A program made the translations under genes and the position numbers. Source: Nanobdellati archaeon (GTDB taxonomy: Archaea > Nanobdellota > Nanobdellia > UBA10117). Taken from it: a stretch of 52,493 bases of DNA. The notes below the pieces were generated by a model. It was not told the DNA's origin. It saw only the letters and a program-made list of their open reading frames with translations, and did no database searches. The first letter of the stretch is position 1. The number at the start of each line of letters is the position of its first letter. The DNA lies in the NCBI GenBank assembly GCA_016204275.1, contig JACQKZ010000014.1, positions 1 to 52,493 on the forward strand. Direction: 5' to 3'. Positions 27,335 through 37,123 of the stretch are shown here, piece after piece.

Positions 27335-29968
27335 ATGGCCACATCCAAAAAGGCGTTTACATTTAGAGTGCTTGCCATTGGCATTGTCACAATTGTCGCA
27401 ATTATTATAATTCTGCTAGCAACCTCACAGCAGGTTGGGGGTGCAACCTCCCCGCTTGGCAGGCTTGGCGCGTCTGTGAAGGAAGCGATTCCATTCATAC
27501 CCGGCGTAGGTGATTTAATTCCGAAGCCCTGCTACAGCAATACCGCAGTTACTTTGTCCGCTGGCGATAATTTCAAAAGGTGCCTGTGGTCGCCGCCAGA
27601 AAGATATGGAAGCGCAGGTGGAATAGATAATACAATATCCGGCGTTTACTCTTGCCCGGCGGGCCAGGTAGTAGATTTTGTGGATTTTACGCCAAACCTT
27701 GCGCCAACAGACTTGTTTAAAATTTACTCCGGCACAGCATCAGATGACAGCATTAAACAGGGTGCGGAGTCGTTGTATGTTCAGTTTGCAAAAGAGGACA
27801 CCATAAGTTTGTATTCAATAAGCACACAGTCAATAAAATTTGCAGTTAAAACTGGCCAGCCGCAGGTGCGCGAGTTTAAACAGTATGCTGGTGCGGTTGT
27901 CAAAAATATTTACTGCAGTGAGCGGCTTGCGCCAGACTTGGAGCCAAGGGTATTTGAGTTTACAAAATTCGGAAAACAATTTTTTGGAGTAGCACCGATT
28001 TTATTTGAGAACGATGAGCTTACGGTTACGCATGGCTGGAGAAATAATATATGGCAGACAGAAGACCAAGCATGCCTTGATGGCCAGCTGATAGAAAGAA
28101 CCACAATCAAAGATCCAATTGGCCAGGTTATGGCTAGTGGTACGTTAATGGGTAGTAGTACGTGTACGAGGCAGGCACAACTTCTTGCCTTTAGAAATCC
28201 CGGAACTGGCAAGTATGTTTTGGAGTCTGTCGTAGACCCAAATAACCTGCTATCAGAAAGTAATGAAGGCAACAACAAGCGCACAGCTACATATACAGTT
28301 ATTCAGTCTGGTGGTTCGTTAGCTTGGGGTTACCGCTGCACTAAATCAAGTGATTGCGCTGCGACATCGTATTGTGAGTGGAGCAAAAGCCATTTCAGAG
28401 ATGAAGGAAAAGGTGAGTGCTTTGAAAGAATTGCGAGATACAACAATTGTGGCGATGAGATGGAATATAAATTGGATAACTCGTGTCTCGGAGATAGTCA
28501 CTGTTATACTAATATTATTATTCCACTGGCAACATGCGCGCCAAATTTGGAAACAGGCATAGACCTGAGTCCGGGTATTGCCGCCAGTTCTACGCAAATC
28601 ACTGATACAGGTTCAACTGGTACTATAACTTGGGGCGTTTCAAACGATGGTGGGGTAGCTGCGGCAGCACAGTCTGACGCTGAGTTGTGGTTGGACGGCG
28701 TTAGGGTAGATACATTTAAGACAGCGGCACCATTTGCACCAAGATCCTATCAAGAAAAAGGCACAGTTAACTTTAAAGATAAATACAAAGCAGTTGTAAA
28801 AGTAGATATTAATAATGCAGTTCAGGAAGTAGTAGAAGAAAATAATATTTTGACTTTGTGTTTGGTGGTTTACCCAATAACATATTACGAAGATGTAGAT
28901 GGTGATGGTTATGGAGATGCTTCACAGTCGCTTACAGATTGTGTGCCAAAGCCAGCAGGTTATGTAGATAATAGTGATGATTGTAATGATCGTGATGACT
29001 ACGTACATCCCGGCGCGCAGGAAATATGTGTAGATGGCATTGACAGCAACTGTAACGGCTTTGGCGATGAGAGTTACATCGCGACTCCGGGCGCTTGCAT
29101 ACCGAGATGCACTGGAACGCCAAGCGCGAAGTGCAGTGATTTTAGGGATATTACTTCCTGCATAGCTAAGAAGTGTGATTGGGATAATCTATTTAACTTT
29201 TGCAAAGGCAGTATGCCGCAGTGCGAGGATAAAAGTACAAAAACAACATGCCAAGATATTGGCTGTCAATGGCAAGACTACTGCGTAGACTCCGATGGCG
29301 ATGGCTATGGCAGGCAAGGCACAGTATTATCTGCGTGCACATATACAGATAAGGCAGATTGTGATGATAGTTATAATAAAGTATACCCTGGCTATCCTGA
29401 AATGTGCGATGGAAAGGACAACGATTGCAACGGCGTAGTCGATGATGGACTGTCCTTCTTTGGCAATGATCTTTATGACATTGGGCCAGACCGTCAATAT
29501 CCGACCGCAGATGATGTTTATTACAGAGACCTGGCTGGCACTCGAAACATGCAAGGTGTTTGCAACGTACCAGGTTATGACGCTTATGTTACCTGCAAAA
29601 ATAATTTGTGGCAGTGGGATTATGCAAAAACTGCAGCACAGGTTGGCTGGGTGTATGAAACACAGCAGGGAAACACAAACCTTGCTTACTGTAACACAGG
29701 CGATAGTGATTGTGATGGTTTGTTGGACTGCGGAAGTTATGATTGCACATCAAAAACATGGGCAGCCGGCTCTGGAGAACATAATAATGGAGTCTGTGGT
29801 CAGTATTGCACTAATTGGGCAAATGATTATTGTAACGCAATAGGCGGTGGGCAGGGTGGTGGGGGAGGTGGAGGAGGCACTGGTTGCATACAACAATGTG
29901 TGACTAATTCAGATTGTGCGGGTTGCAGCCCTAGTTCTACTTGTCAGGGCAATGGGTATTGCAGTTAA
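27335..29968 (+). CDS. large surface protein, pilin-like N-terminus with CARDB-like and MopE-type metal-binding motifs
   Basis: MATSKKAFTFRVLAIGIVTIVAIIIILL; ESNEGNNKRTATYTV (CARDB-like); YYEDVDGDGYGD...DDCNDRDDYVHPGAQEICVDGIDSNCNGFGDE and DSDGDGYG...DCDDSYNKVYPGYPEMCDGKDNDCNGVVDD. Confidence 0.85.
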   Translation: MATSKKAFTFRVLAIGIVTIVAIIIILLATSQQVGGATSPLGRLGASVKEAIPFIPGVGDLIPKPCYSNTAVTLSAGDNFKRCLWSPPERYGSAGGIDNTISGVYSCPAGQVVDFVDFTPNLAPTDLFKIYSGTASDDSIKQGAESLYVQFAKEDTISLYSISTQSIKFAVKTGQPQVREFKQYAGAVVKNIYCSERLAPDLEPRVFEFTKFGKQFFGVAPILFENDELTVTHGWRNNIWQTEDQACLDGQLIERTTIKDPIGQVMASGTLMGSSTCTRQAQLLAFRNPGTGKYVLESVVDPNNLLSESNEGNNKRTATYTVIQSGGSLAWGYRCTKSSDCAATSYCEWSKSHFRDEGKGECFERIARYNNCGDEMEYKLDNSCLGDSHCYTNIIIPLATCAPNLETGIDLSPGIAASSTQITDTGSTGTITWGVSNDGGVAAAAQSDAELWLDGVRVDTFKTAAPFAPRSYQEKGTVNFKDKYKAVVKVDINNAVQEVVEENNILTLCLVVYPITYYEDVDGDGYGDASQSLTDCVPKPAGYVDNSDDCNDRDDYVHPGAQEICVDGIDSNCNGFGDESYIATPGACIPRCTGTPSAKCSDFRDITSCIAKKCDWDNLFNFCKGSMPQCEDKSTKTTCQDIGCQWQDYCVDSDGDGYGRQGTVLSACTYTDKADCDDSYNKVYPGYPEMCDGKDNDCNGVVDDGLSFFGNDLYDIGPDRQYPTADDVYYRDLAGTRNMQGVCNVPGYDAYVTCKNNLWQWDYAKTAAQVGWVYETQQGNTNLAYCNTGDSDCDGLLDCGSYDCTSKTWAAGSGEHNNGVCGQYCTNWANDYCNAIGGGQGGGGGGGGTGCIQQCVTNSDCAGCSPSSTCQGNGYCS

Positions 29969-29972
29969 CAAA

Positions 29973-30638
29973 ATGAAAATAAAATTCAAAAAAGCAGATG
30001 GGGGTTTTGCCTTTGGCACAATGGCAAAGGCAATATTATTTTTAGTAGTAGTAATCGCCATAGTTATGGCAATAGCCGCGCATGCCAAGGGCAGTGCCTC
30101 GCCGGCTGGCAAGCTGTTGAGTGGAGCTGGACAGGCGGCAGAAGGCATACCTGGCGTAAAAGAACTTAAAAAAAGCATATCCGGCTCGTGTTATCCTGAT
30201 GATGCAAAATTTTATACTTATGGGGTGTATTTTTCAGACACAACGCAGCATATAAGCCGCGGCGATAATTTCGCGGACTGCATGTTTTCGCCGCCGAGCC
30301 CCAGTTACGGAAGCGCAAGTTATGAACAAACATACTACATTTCGCAAAAGTTTGAGTGCCCAACAGGCACAATCGTAACAGATGTAAATTACAATCCATA
30401 TTTTGCTGATGATTCTGATACATTCAAAGTATTTTCTTCCAGCGATTTAACAATAAATGAAAACGGCGTTACAATAAGATCACAAATAACACCAGACAGA
30501 AATAGTCTCAGCGTAAATCTGCCGTCTAAAAGCTTAAATACAAATGCAGTCCATTTTAAGTTTGGTGTTGAGCATAAGGCCGCGCACAGCTTTAACGAGC
30601 ATAAGGGAGTAGTTGTGACCGGTATATCGTGTGCATAA
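29973..30638 (+). CDS. pilin-like surface protein
   Basis: MKIKFKKADGGFAFGTMAKAILFLVVVIAIVMAIAA; shares CYPDDAKFYTYG..SRGDNFADCMFSPPSPSYGSA motif with 27335..29968 (CYSNTAVTLSAGDNFKRCLWSPPERYGSA). Confidence 0.75.
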   Translation: MKIKFKKADGGFAFGTMAKAILFLVVVIAIVMAIAAHAKGSASPAGKLLSGAGQAAEGIPGVKELKKSISGSCYPDDAKFYTYGVYFSDTTQHISRGDNFADCMFSPPSPSYGSASYEQTYYISQKFECPTGTIVTDVNYNPYFADDSDTFKVFSSSDLTINENGVTIRSQITPDRNSLSVNLPSKSLNTNAVHFKFGVEHKAAHSFNEHKGVVVTGISCA

Positions 30639-30639
30639 A

Positions 30640-30801
30640 ATGAAAATAAAAATGAAATCCAAAAAGGCGATTGAGTGGTATTACATTGCGCTCTTGATAA
30701 TACTCATACTTGGCGTTATACTTGTTCTGCTCTGGCAGGCCGGCGCCTTCAGGCAGCTTGGTGCTACAGCGGATCAGGCGTTATTCGCGCCGATTAAATA
30801 A
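30640..30801 (+). CDS. 53-aa single-TM protein
   Basis: MKIKMKSKKAIEWYYIALLIILILGVILVLLWQAGAFRQLGATADQALFAPIK*. Confidence 0.65.
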   Translation: MKIKMKSKKAIEWYYIALLIILILGVILVLLWQAGAFRQLGATADQALFAPIK

Positions 30802-30802
30802 A

Positions 30803-30967
30803 ATGGAACAAAAAAAAGCAGTTGCATACTTTCCCGAGTGGCTGTTCTACATGATATTATTTGTCGCCGCGATAATTATTATTTTGCTTTTGTACGCCGC
30901 CTGGGCAGGAAAATTAGGGCCGCACTTCGCGTACCTTGGCAAGCAGGCAGGCACAAGCATAATCTAG
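30803..30967 (+). CDS. 54-aa single-TM protein
   Basis: MEQKKAVAYFPEWLFYMILFVAAIIIILLLYAAWAGKLG...; TAAATG spacing with previous ORF. Confidence 0.65.
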   Translation: MEQKKAVAYFPEWLFYMILFVAAIIIILLLYAAWAGKLGPHFAYLGKQAGTSII

Positions 30968-31008
30968 GCAGAGATAAAGCTTTAATACTAAAAAGTTTTA
31001 GCAAGCGC

Positions 31009-31653
31009 ATGGCCGTTGGCAAAAAGGCAGATATTAAGTTCATAGCTTTTCTAATATTAGCGATAGTCGGCGGCGTGATATTTGTTGTGTTTGTGGTATT
31101 GCCCACAACAACAGGCATCAGCTCTGACGCGGGCGATAGTTTTTGCCATCTTAACGCTGCGTTAAAAAGTGCTATGTTTACGGGCGGCCATTGGGTAATA
31201 CCACTGCTCTCATGCCACGAACGCACCACTAAAGTAGATGCGAATAATTGGGATGAATGTGATGCCGATGGAAAACGCGGGTGGAAGTCAGCAAACAACA
31301 GAGTGTCCTGCGCAGCCTACCAGCTCGCAATACTAGGCAAGCGCTGTTTTGAAATGTATGGTGAGGATACATATAAGTTTAGCGCGTCAGAAACAGGCAC
31401 ATATCCATGTTTTAAGGCGAAGGTTGTTGATTTTACTCCTTCCGGAACAGTGATTGACGAAAGCAAATTTACTGAAGGTATGCGCACAAACGGCTACTGC
31501 ACAAATGCTGGTAGGTTTAATAACGATAATTTTGCCTGTGGTAATTCAGAAAATGTGGCTGGCTGGAGAGACATAAAGTCAGGCGAGAACAAAATTTGTT
31601 TTGATGAATTTGGCGGCAGTGACGATGGAATAAGAGTAAATGACGGTTGTTAA
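31009..31653 (+). CDS. pilin-like Cys-rich surface protein
   Basis: MAVGKKADIKFIAFLILAIVGGVIFVVFVVLP then Cys-rich ectodomain. Confidence 0.75.
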   Translation: MAVGKKADIKFIAFLILAIVGGVIFVVFVVLPTTTGISSDAGDSFCHLNAALKSAMFTGGHWVIPLLSCHERTTKVDANNWDECDADGKRGWKSANNRVSCAAYQLAILGKRCFEMYGEDTYKFSASETGTYPCFKAKVVDFTPSGTVIDESKFTEGMRTNGYCTNAGRFNNDNFACGNSENVAGWRDIKSGENKICFDEFGGSDDGIRVNDGC

Positions 31654-31679
31654 TTATGTGCCAAGCGCAATTTCAAATC

Positions 31680-32876
31680 CTACTCGCCTGGCTGCCGTTT
31701 GCTGCTATCATACATTCTATTTGGAACAAATGAAAATGAAACGCTGCCAGATGATTGTGAACCAGTTTTATCAGTTATTAATATATCAGACTCAAATGTA
31801 TAAACGTTATTTCCGCCTCCGATTTCTGTTTTATCAATTAATAGATATATGCTAGATCTTCCGGCAGCGTCTATGCTGCGTGTTTGGAGTGTACTCTGCG
31901 CATTAGCTGTCTTAACTTCCATGCCCCCTTTTAGAATATGCGCACTCAACGATATGTTAAAATTTTGATCTGCATCTACACGAGTGTGGTTATTTATAAC
32001 ATCCGGAAGTCGAAAGTCTAAACCGACATATACTTTGCTTTTATCTTCTGGGTGATCTGGATGTGTCCCAGTTCCGTATATACTAATTTGCTCTATAAAC
32101 TTTGGCGAGGACAAAGACGTAATTACTTCTGTTGTACCGCCCTTGCCATTTAAATTTATTTTTAGCTTACTTTCTTTGTTGTAGTAATTCCTTAAATCTG
32201 CACTATATACCTCATCTCCTATAAGAGTTACTATAAGCTGAGGTTCTGTAGTTAGTTGAAGTGCTACGTGGCCAGTCTTTTCACCAGGCGTGTATAAATC
32301 AGCAGTAACGCCAGAAACTTCAGAAAAATTTGCCGGCAGGAGTTCGATGTGAAGACTGTTCTTACCTTCTTTGCTCTCATAGGCAGAGCCATTGAATGCG
32401 TAATCATAGATAGAGCTATAATGTAAACGTAAATCTGCGATTTGTGGCCCGCCACCTTTTATATCTTCAGGCTTTTTCGCTGGCGCGCTTCCAAGGCAGC
32501 CGGCCAGCCCAACAGTAAACACAACCGCGCCAACAACAAGGAGCTTGCGCGCCAAGTCGTAGCCAACCGGATGTTTTTGTTTTAATCGTTCGAAAAATCC
32601 TGGCTTTTCTGGCCGGTCAAGAAATAAATTTGCTTCAAACTTGTTCCCATCGTGGTCTGAAAAAGCAACGTTTGGCTCGTACGCGCCGGCCAGCCCAAAC
32701 AATAATCTCGCATCATCTATGTTTCTTACTTTTTTGTGCGGATCAAACCCCAACTGTGCAACAATGCTTTTCAGTTTTGTTTCAAGGCCATCCTCTACGA
32801 TTTCAGCGGCAGCGCCGCCGGATTTTATCCAGGCAGTTTCATAAGTCAGGCCAATCAAATCATCTGGCGAAGTCAT
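31680..32876 (-). CDS. membrane-anchored surface protein sharing N-terminal domain with 16001..17872
   Basis: DLIGLTYETAWIKSGGAA...GAYEPNVAF...EKPGFFERLKQKHPVGYDLARKLLVVGAVVFTVGLAGC; start MTSPDD at 32876. Confidence 0.75.
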   Translation of the reverse strand: MTSPDDLIGLTYETAWIKSGGAAAEIVEDGLETKLKSIVAQLGFDPHKKVRNIDDARLLFGLAGAYEPNVAFSDHDGNKFEANLFLDRPEKPGFFERLKQKHPVGYDLARKLLVVGAVVFTVGLAGCLGSAPAKKPEDIKGGGPQIADLRLHYSSIYDYAFNGSAYESKEGKNSLHIELLPANFSEVSGVTADLYTPGEKTGHVALQLTTEPQLIVTLIGDEVYSADLRNYYNKESKLKINLNGKGGTTEVITSLSSPKFIEQISIYGTGTHPDHPEDKSKVYVGLDFRLPDVINNHTRVDADQNFNISLSAHILKGGMEVKTANAQSTLQTRSIDAAGRSSIYLLIDKTEIGGGNNVYTFESDILITDKTGSQSSGSVSFSFVPNRMYDSSKRQPGE

Positions 32877-32952
32877 GCAAGCACAAGCATAGCAAATTAT
32901 AAAAATGTTTCGGTTCAAAACGCTTAAATATCTATATATTACAGTTTAGCTA

Positions 32953-35613
32953 ATGGCCACATTACTGCGGAGCAAAAAAGCAGGCATAGTTGGAGTTATA
33001 ATAGACGTAGTAGTCGCGTCGATATTTATTTTAATGGCAGCGACTTTTATCTCAGATATTTTGGGCAGCTTCGTGAACTGTACCGGCCAGATTGAAGATG
33101 CGTCAAGGGTTGCCTGCCTTGGAAATGGGGATGGCAAGGTAGTCTGCGTGGACAAAGATAGTGGAACAGAAAAATTCTCTTGTGAGGCTGGCTCCAAGTG
33201 GCAGGTAAAGACAGCCGCCTCGCTGCCAAAGCTCGAATGGCTTGCGCCCGCGCAGGCAGGTAGTTTAGCAGCAAGCAATATTTTTTTCGGCTTGGGCGAT
33301 CACTTTTGCGCTTATGACTGGAAGGGCGAAAACCTGTGGGGATTCAACGGCTGCGCGGATTTGAGCGATGTTGCAATACCAACTGGCTCTGATGCAAATA
33401 GCGACACGGTTTGTTTCGGCAATGGCGGAAGCCATACATTTTATTGTTTGGATAAAAAGACAAGCGAGGTAAAGCTCAAGGTCCATTCAAATCCTGACTG
33501 GGGCAGTACTATAAACGCTATGTCGACGCCAGTATTAAGCAAAGAAGGAAACACAAATTATGCCTATTTTGGTTTGGGAAATCGCGTGTGCAAGTATGAC
33601 GTTGCAAAAGGCGATGTAAAAGATGCGCCGAATCAGGCGGCGTGGTGCTTTATAACAGATCATACAATACCTACTGTAGTAGTTCACGGGACTGACTTTG
33701 ATTGGTATTGTTTCGGCGGCGGGGCAGACCATACAGTTCATTGCCTTAGTTCATCAGGCCAATCTGTATTTTCGCTACATGGAAGCTGGAGCGATTGCCC
33801 AGATTTGTTAACATATCATACAAATGGTGAAGGCCTTGGCGATGACTCGCTGGATATAAATAGAGAATGCAGAGCAACAGCAACTCCGCTGCTTAAAGGC
33901 AATTATATTTATGCAGCCGTTGGAAATAGGCTTTGTAAATATGACATAACTAACAGCGGATCAACACATGAAAACGGCGACCGCGCAATTTGGTGTTACA
34001 CTTATGAGACACAGCAATATACATTAGGCATCGCTGCATCTGCAGTAGGTGGTACAATTTATAAAAATGGCGTTGGAGTTGCCAGCGGTTCAGGCAGGTC
34101 AAATACGCAATTTGCAGTAGGCGAAATTAAAGGCGTATATTCCTTCGGAAACTATGTTTGTGCAGAAACTGATGCTATGGTAGGATGTTTTGACGACGCA
34201 GGCAATTTTGTTTTTTCTGCAAAAATTTTGAATTCTAGATATGATGCGGATAACACAAACAAATGGTTACAAAAAGCTTTTGGTGGCGGTTCTAAATCTG
34301 GCACGTCAGGCGATGTTGATGTTAAATTTAGCTGTGCCCGCGAATCCTGCAAGTCAATGGGCCAGCCAGTCCTTTCTGGCGGCAATCTTTACTTTGCATT
34401 GGGTGATTTGCTCTGCAGCTACCCAACCAGTGTATTTGCTGCTGGCAAGCAAGTCGAGATAAGCAATGAGGACGACAAGTCAGACGGCAGGAACTGGTGC
34501 GTTGATGTCAGCGACAAGCAGATTCAGACAGGGGTAGCAGCCCTGCCGGAATTAGAAATTATTGAAAAAGGGCCAGCCTACGCGCTTGCTGGCGCAAATG
34601 GAAAAGCAGATCTGTTTATTTATGCAACCACGAACATGCCGGCAAGCTGTAGATATGATGACGCGGCATTTACATATGATAATATGCCAGATACAACAAC
34701 AAAGGCAGCAAATGCAGTTCACACTTGGGAACTGCCGAATACTGCTATCGGGGAATATTTATACAATGTTGCCTGCAAATCTGGCAAAATACCTGGCGAG
34801 GCAGACGATAGTATAAACGTTTCAGTCCAACAGCAGGACTTGTCAATAAAAAGCTTTACGATTGCGCCGGCCAGCGGCTTTAAGGGTGGCCCTGCTCCAA
34901 CAATAACCACAGTAATAAGTTTCAATGGGCCAAACGCAGTCGGGCCGTATGATATCAGATTAACATATAGATCGCCAAGCGGTACTACGGGAACGGTTGG
35001 CACAGCAACAGTCAGTTCACAAAGCCCTGGCCAGGATGCAACAAAAAGTTTTGTATTCATATCACCGACAGAAACAGGCAGTTACTCTTTCACAATCGCC
35101 ATAGATACAACTGATGTCGTAAAGAACGAGGCAAGCGAGGCAAATAATCAGCAAACGATTAACTGGCAGGTAAACCCGCTGCTATGTGCTGATGGCGAAA
35201 CAGACCTGTCGCTAAGCAATCCGATGGTTGAGTATAAAGACGGAAGTCCCATGAATCTTGGTAACTTTGACCCGAACAAGCGCTTCATGGCACACATTGA
35301 TTTGAAAACCACAAACCATAATTGCATTAACGATGCAAAGGTAAACCTATACGCCAAAGCCCCTTGGATGCCAGCTGAGATGAACTTGGGTGCACAGGGA
35401 GTTCAGTGGGACGGGGTAAGCCCAGACGCAACGCTGAATTACCCAAGCGATTTCGGCTTCGCACCACCAAATGATTGGGCAATATTCCCGAGAAACCCGA
35501 ACACTGGCCAGTATGACAAGGGCACATATACGCTTCGCTTTGCACTCACACCAATTGACGCTGCAGACCCGCCCGCAGGCAATAGCTATACAATAACATT
35601 TACAGTAGTATGA
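32953..35613 (+). CDS. large surface protein: pilin-like TM, PQQ-propeller-like repeats, CARDB-like domain
   Basis: MATLLRSKKAGIVGVIIDVVVASIFILMAATFISDIL; repeats VVCVDKDSGTEKFSC / TFYCLDKKTSEVKL / TVHCLSSSGQSVFSL / MVGCFDDAGNFVFSA; VKNEASEANNQQTINWQV. Confidence 0.8.
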   Translation: MATLLRSKKAGIVGVIIDVVVASIFILMAATFISDILGSFVNCTGQIEDASRVACLGNGDGKVVCVDKDSGTEKFSCEAGSKWQVKTAASLPKLEWLAPAQAGSLAASNIFFGLGDHFCAYDWKGENLWGFNGCADLSDVAIPTGSDANSDTVCFGNGGSHTFYCLDKKTSEVKLKVHSNPDWGSTINAMSTPVLSKEGNTNYAYFGLGNRVCKYDVAKGDVKDAPNQAAWCFITDHTIPTVVVHGTDFDWYCFGGGADHTVHCLSSSGQSVFSLHGSWSDCPDLLTYHTNGEGLGDDSLDINRECRATATPLLKGNYIYAAVGNRLCKYDITNSGSTHENGDRAIWCYTYETQQYTLGIAASAVGGTIYKNGVGVASGSGRSNTQFAVGEIKGVYSFGNYVCAETDAMVGCFDDAGNFVFSAKILNSRYDADNTNKWLQKAFGGGSKSGTSGDVDVKFSCARESCKSMGQPVLSGGNLYFALGDLLCSYPTSVFAAGKQVEISNEDDKSDGRNWCVDVSDKQIQTGVAALPELEIIEKGPAYALAGANGKADLFIYATTNMPASCRYDDAAFTYDNMPDTTTKAANAVHTWELPNTAIGEYLYNVACKSGKIPGEADDSINVSVQQQDLSIKSFTIAPASGFKGGPAPTITTVISFNGPNAVGPYDIRLTYRSPSGTTGTVGTATVSSQSPGQDATKSFVFISPTETGSYSFTIAIDTTDVVKNEASEANNQQTINWQVNPLLCADGETDLSLSNPMVEYKDGSPMNLGNFDPNKRFMAHIDLKTTNHNCINDAKVNLYAKAPWMPAEMNLGAQGVQWDGVSPDATLNYPSDFGFAPPNDWAIFPRNPNTGQYDKGTYTLRFALTPIDAADPPAGNSYTITFTVV

Positions 35614-35641
35614 TATTAATATAGAAGTAACTAAAAATAAA

Positions 35642-36118
35642 ATGACAAAGCGCGCACAAACAGATACAGTTTTGATATTGGGTTTAGTTGTATTTATCGC
35701 GATTATACTGCTTCTTGGCTGGACACGGATAGTTAGCCCGCTGCTCAAATACCACTACACAATTGAGGCTTACGAAGTCGCTTTGGGGCTGGACGCAGCA
35801 GCCGCGGCGCCGGAACGGCTGCAGTCCGCGTTTATTATCGCAAACAAGCTGGCCGCAGAAGGCTCTGCCGAACCATACAAAACAGACCGGCGCGTGGACT
35901 GCACAAACACGGAAGTTAAAATGCAATCAAAATCGCCAGCGTCAAATTGCCAAGGCAATGATAATGATGCTTGTTGGGTTGATGAAGAATCAACAAGCTA
36001 TGTCAATGACAAAAAACTAATCTACTCGTGCAAAAAGCCATTCGGCACATACTCGCTGGAAAAAACATGGGATTATGAAAGTCCAAATGCGCAAAATTTT
36101 TTGAGGGCGATTGATTAA
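35642..36118 (+). CDS. pilin-like membrane-anchored protein
   Basis: MTKRAQTDTVLILGLVVFIAIILLLGWTRI. Confidence 0.75.
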   Translation: MTKRAQTDTVLILGLVVFIAIILLLGWTRIVSPLLKYHYTIEAYEVALGLDAAAAAPERLQSAFIIANKLAAEGSAEPYKTDRRVDCTNTEVKMQSKSPASNCQGNDNDACWVDEESTSYVNDKKLIYSCKKPFGTYSLEKTWDYESPNAQNFLRAID

Positions 36119-36119
36119 T

Positions 36120-36653
36120 ATGAAAATCTGCGGAAAGAGGGGCGGAGGCTGGCTGTCGTTTTTCGTGAATCACATACTATCCATGCTGCTCATAATTTTA
36201 TCAATTTTATTTCTGGGCGTTCTTATGAAATCAGCGTTGCTTTCCAGCACACCAAACAGCGATGTTGACGATTTGCGCTACAATCTCCGTTCCGCAAGGC
36301 TGCTGAATTCTGCAGATTGTTTAGCATACGAACAACCATATCTTGATGCTAATAGCAATGTTATTAACAGAGTCCGCGCTGGGACTATCGATTTAGATAA
36401 ATTTAAAGATAGCAGAAAGTGGTCAAAATGTATTGGCGGCACGCATGCATGGCTTACACTAACTGATTCAACAAGCCCAAAATTTGGTTCTGATGATACT
36501 TCTGATTGGCGCTGGGACAGCGAAAACCTGCCAGTAAACTATAATTTTGATAAGTTAAATCACAGGGATTTTTATCTTGTAAAAATATACAGAAATGATT
36601 TGAGGGAGTTTCATGATGGCTATCTGGGAATTAAGTTTGAAATTGAAATCTAG
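36120..36653 (+). CDS. membrane-anchored surface protein
   Basis: ATG at 36120: MKICGKRGGGWLSFFVNHILSMLLIILSILFLGVLM; TAATATG spacing. Confidence 0.7.
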   Translation: MKICGKRGGGWLSFFVNHILSMLLIILSILFLGVLMKSALLSSTPNSDVDDLRYNLRSARLLNSADCLAYEQPYLDANSNVINRVRAGTIDLDKFKDSRKWSKCIGGTHAWLTLTDSTSPKFGSDDTSDWRWDSENLPVNYNFDKLNHRDFYLVKIYRNDLREFHDGYLGIKFEIEI

Positions 36654-37122
36654 GAAGGCAATCGTCTCAGAAATGGTAAGCTGGGCGCTGGCAGTCCTAA
36701 TCTTAACATTTGCATTTGTACTAATAATAATTGTTACAGTTTTTAATATAGTGCCAAATCCAAAAATAAATATCGAAGGCCTGAGCACAAGCTCTGTCTG
36801 TAACCACGACTTGCTGAACTTACTGCGCGCGAACCCGCCAGAAGACAGAAGCGTGACGTTTGCAGAGCTGGCAGGCATGTCGCAAACAGATAGCGCAATT
36901 CAAACTAAATTTAAAACTTATGTAGAAAATTATCTTGAAAAAAATTTATGGCGCGGCGATACTGGCAAGCGGGGCTGGAAGCTGCAGCTTCTTGACGAAG
37001 AATACGTACCACTGATGTCAACTGGCACATTACAGGATGCCGCAGTATCTAATAGCTGTTCGCAGACAATACCAAACTACGAAGGGGGCGTGCTGACCGC
37101 AAGATTCGGCTTGGCATATTAA
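36613..37122 (+). CDS. pilin-like membrane-anchored protein
   Basis: KSRKAIVSEMVSWALAVLILTFAFVLIIIVTVFNIV; overlaps previous gene by about 40 nt. Confidence 0.7.
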   Translation: MMAIWELSLKLKSRKAIVSEMVSWALAVLILTFAFVLIIIVTVFNIVPNPKINIEGLSTSSVCNHDLLNLLRANPPEDRSVTFAELAGMSQTDSAIQTKFKTYVENYLEKNLWRGDTGKRGWKLQLLDEEYVPLMSTGTLQDAAVSNSCSQTIPNYEGGVLTARFGLAY

Positions 37123-37123
37123 A

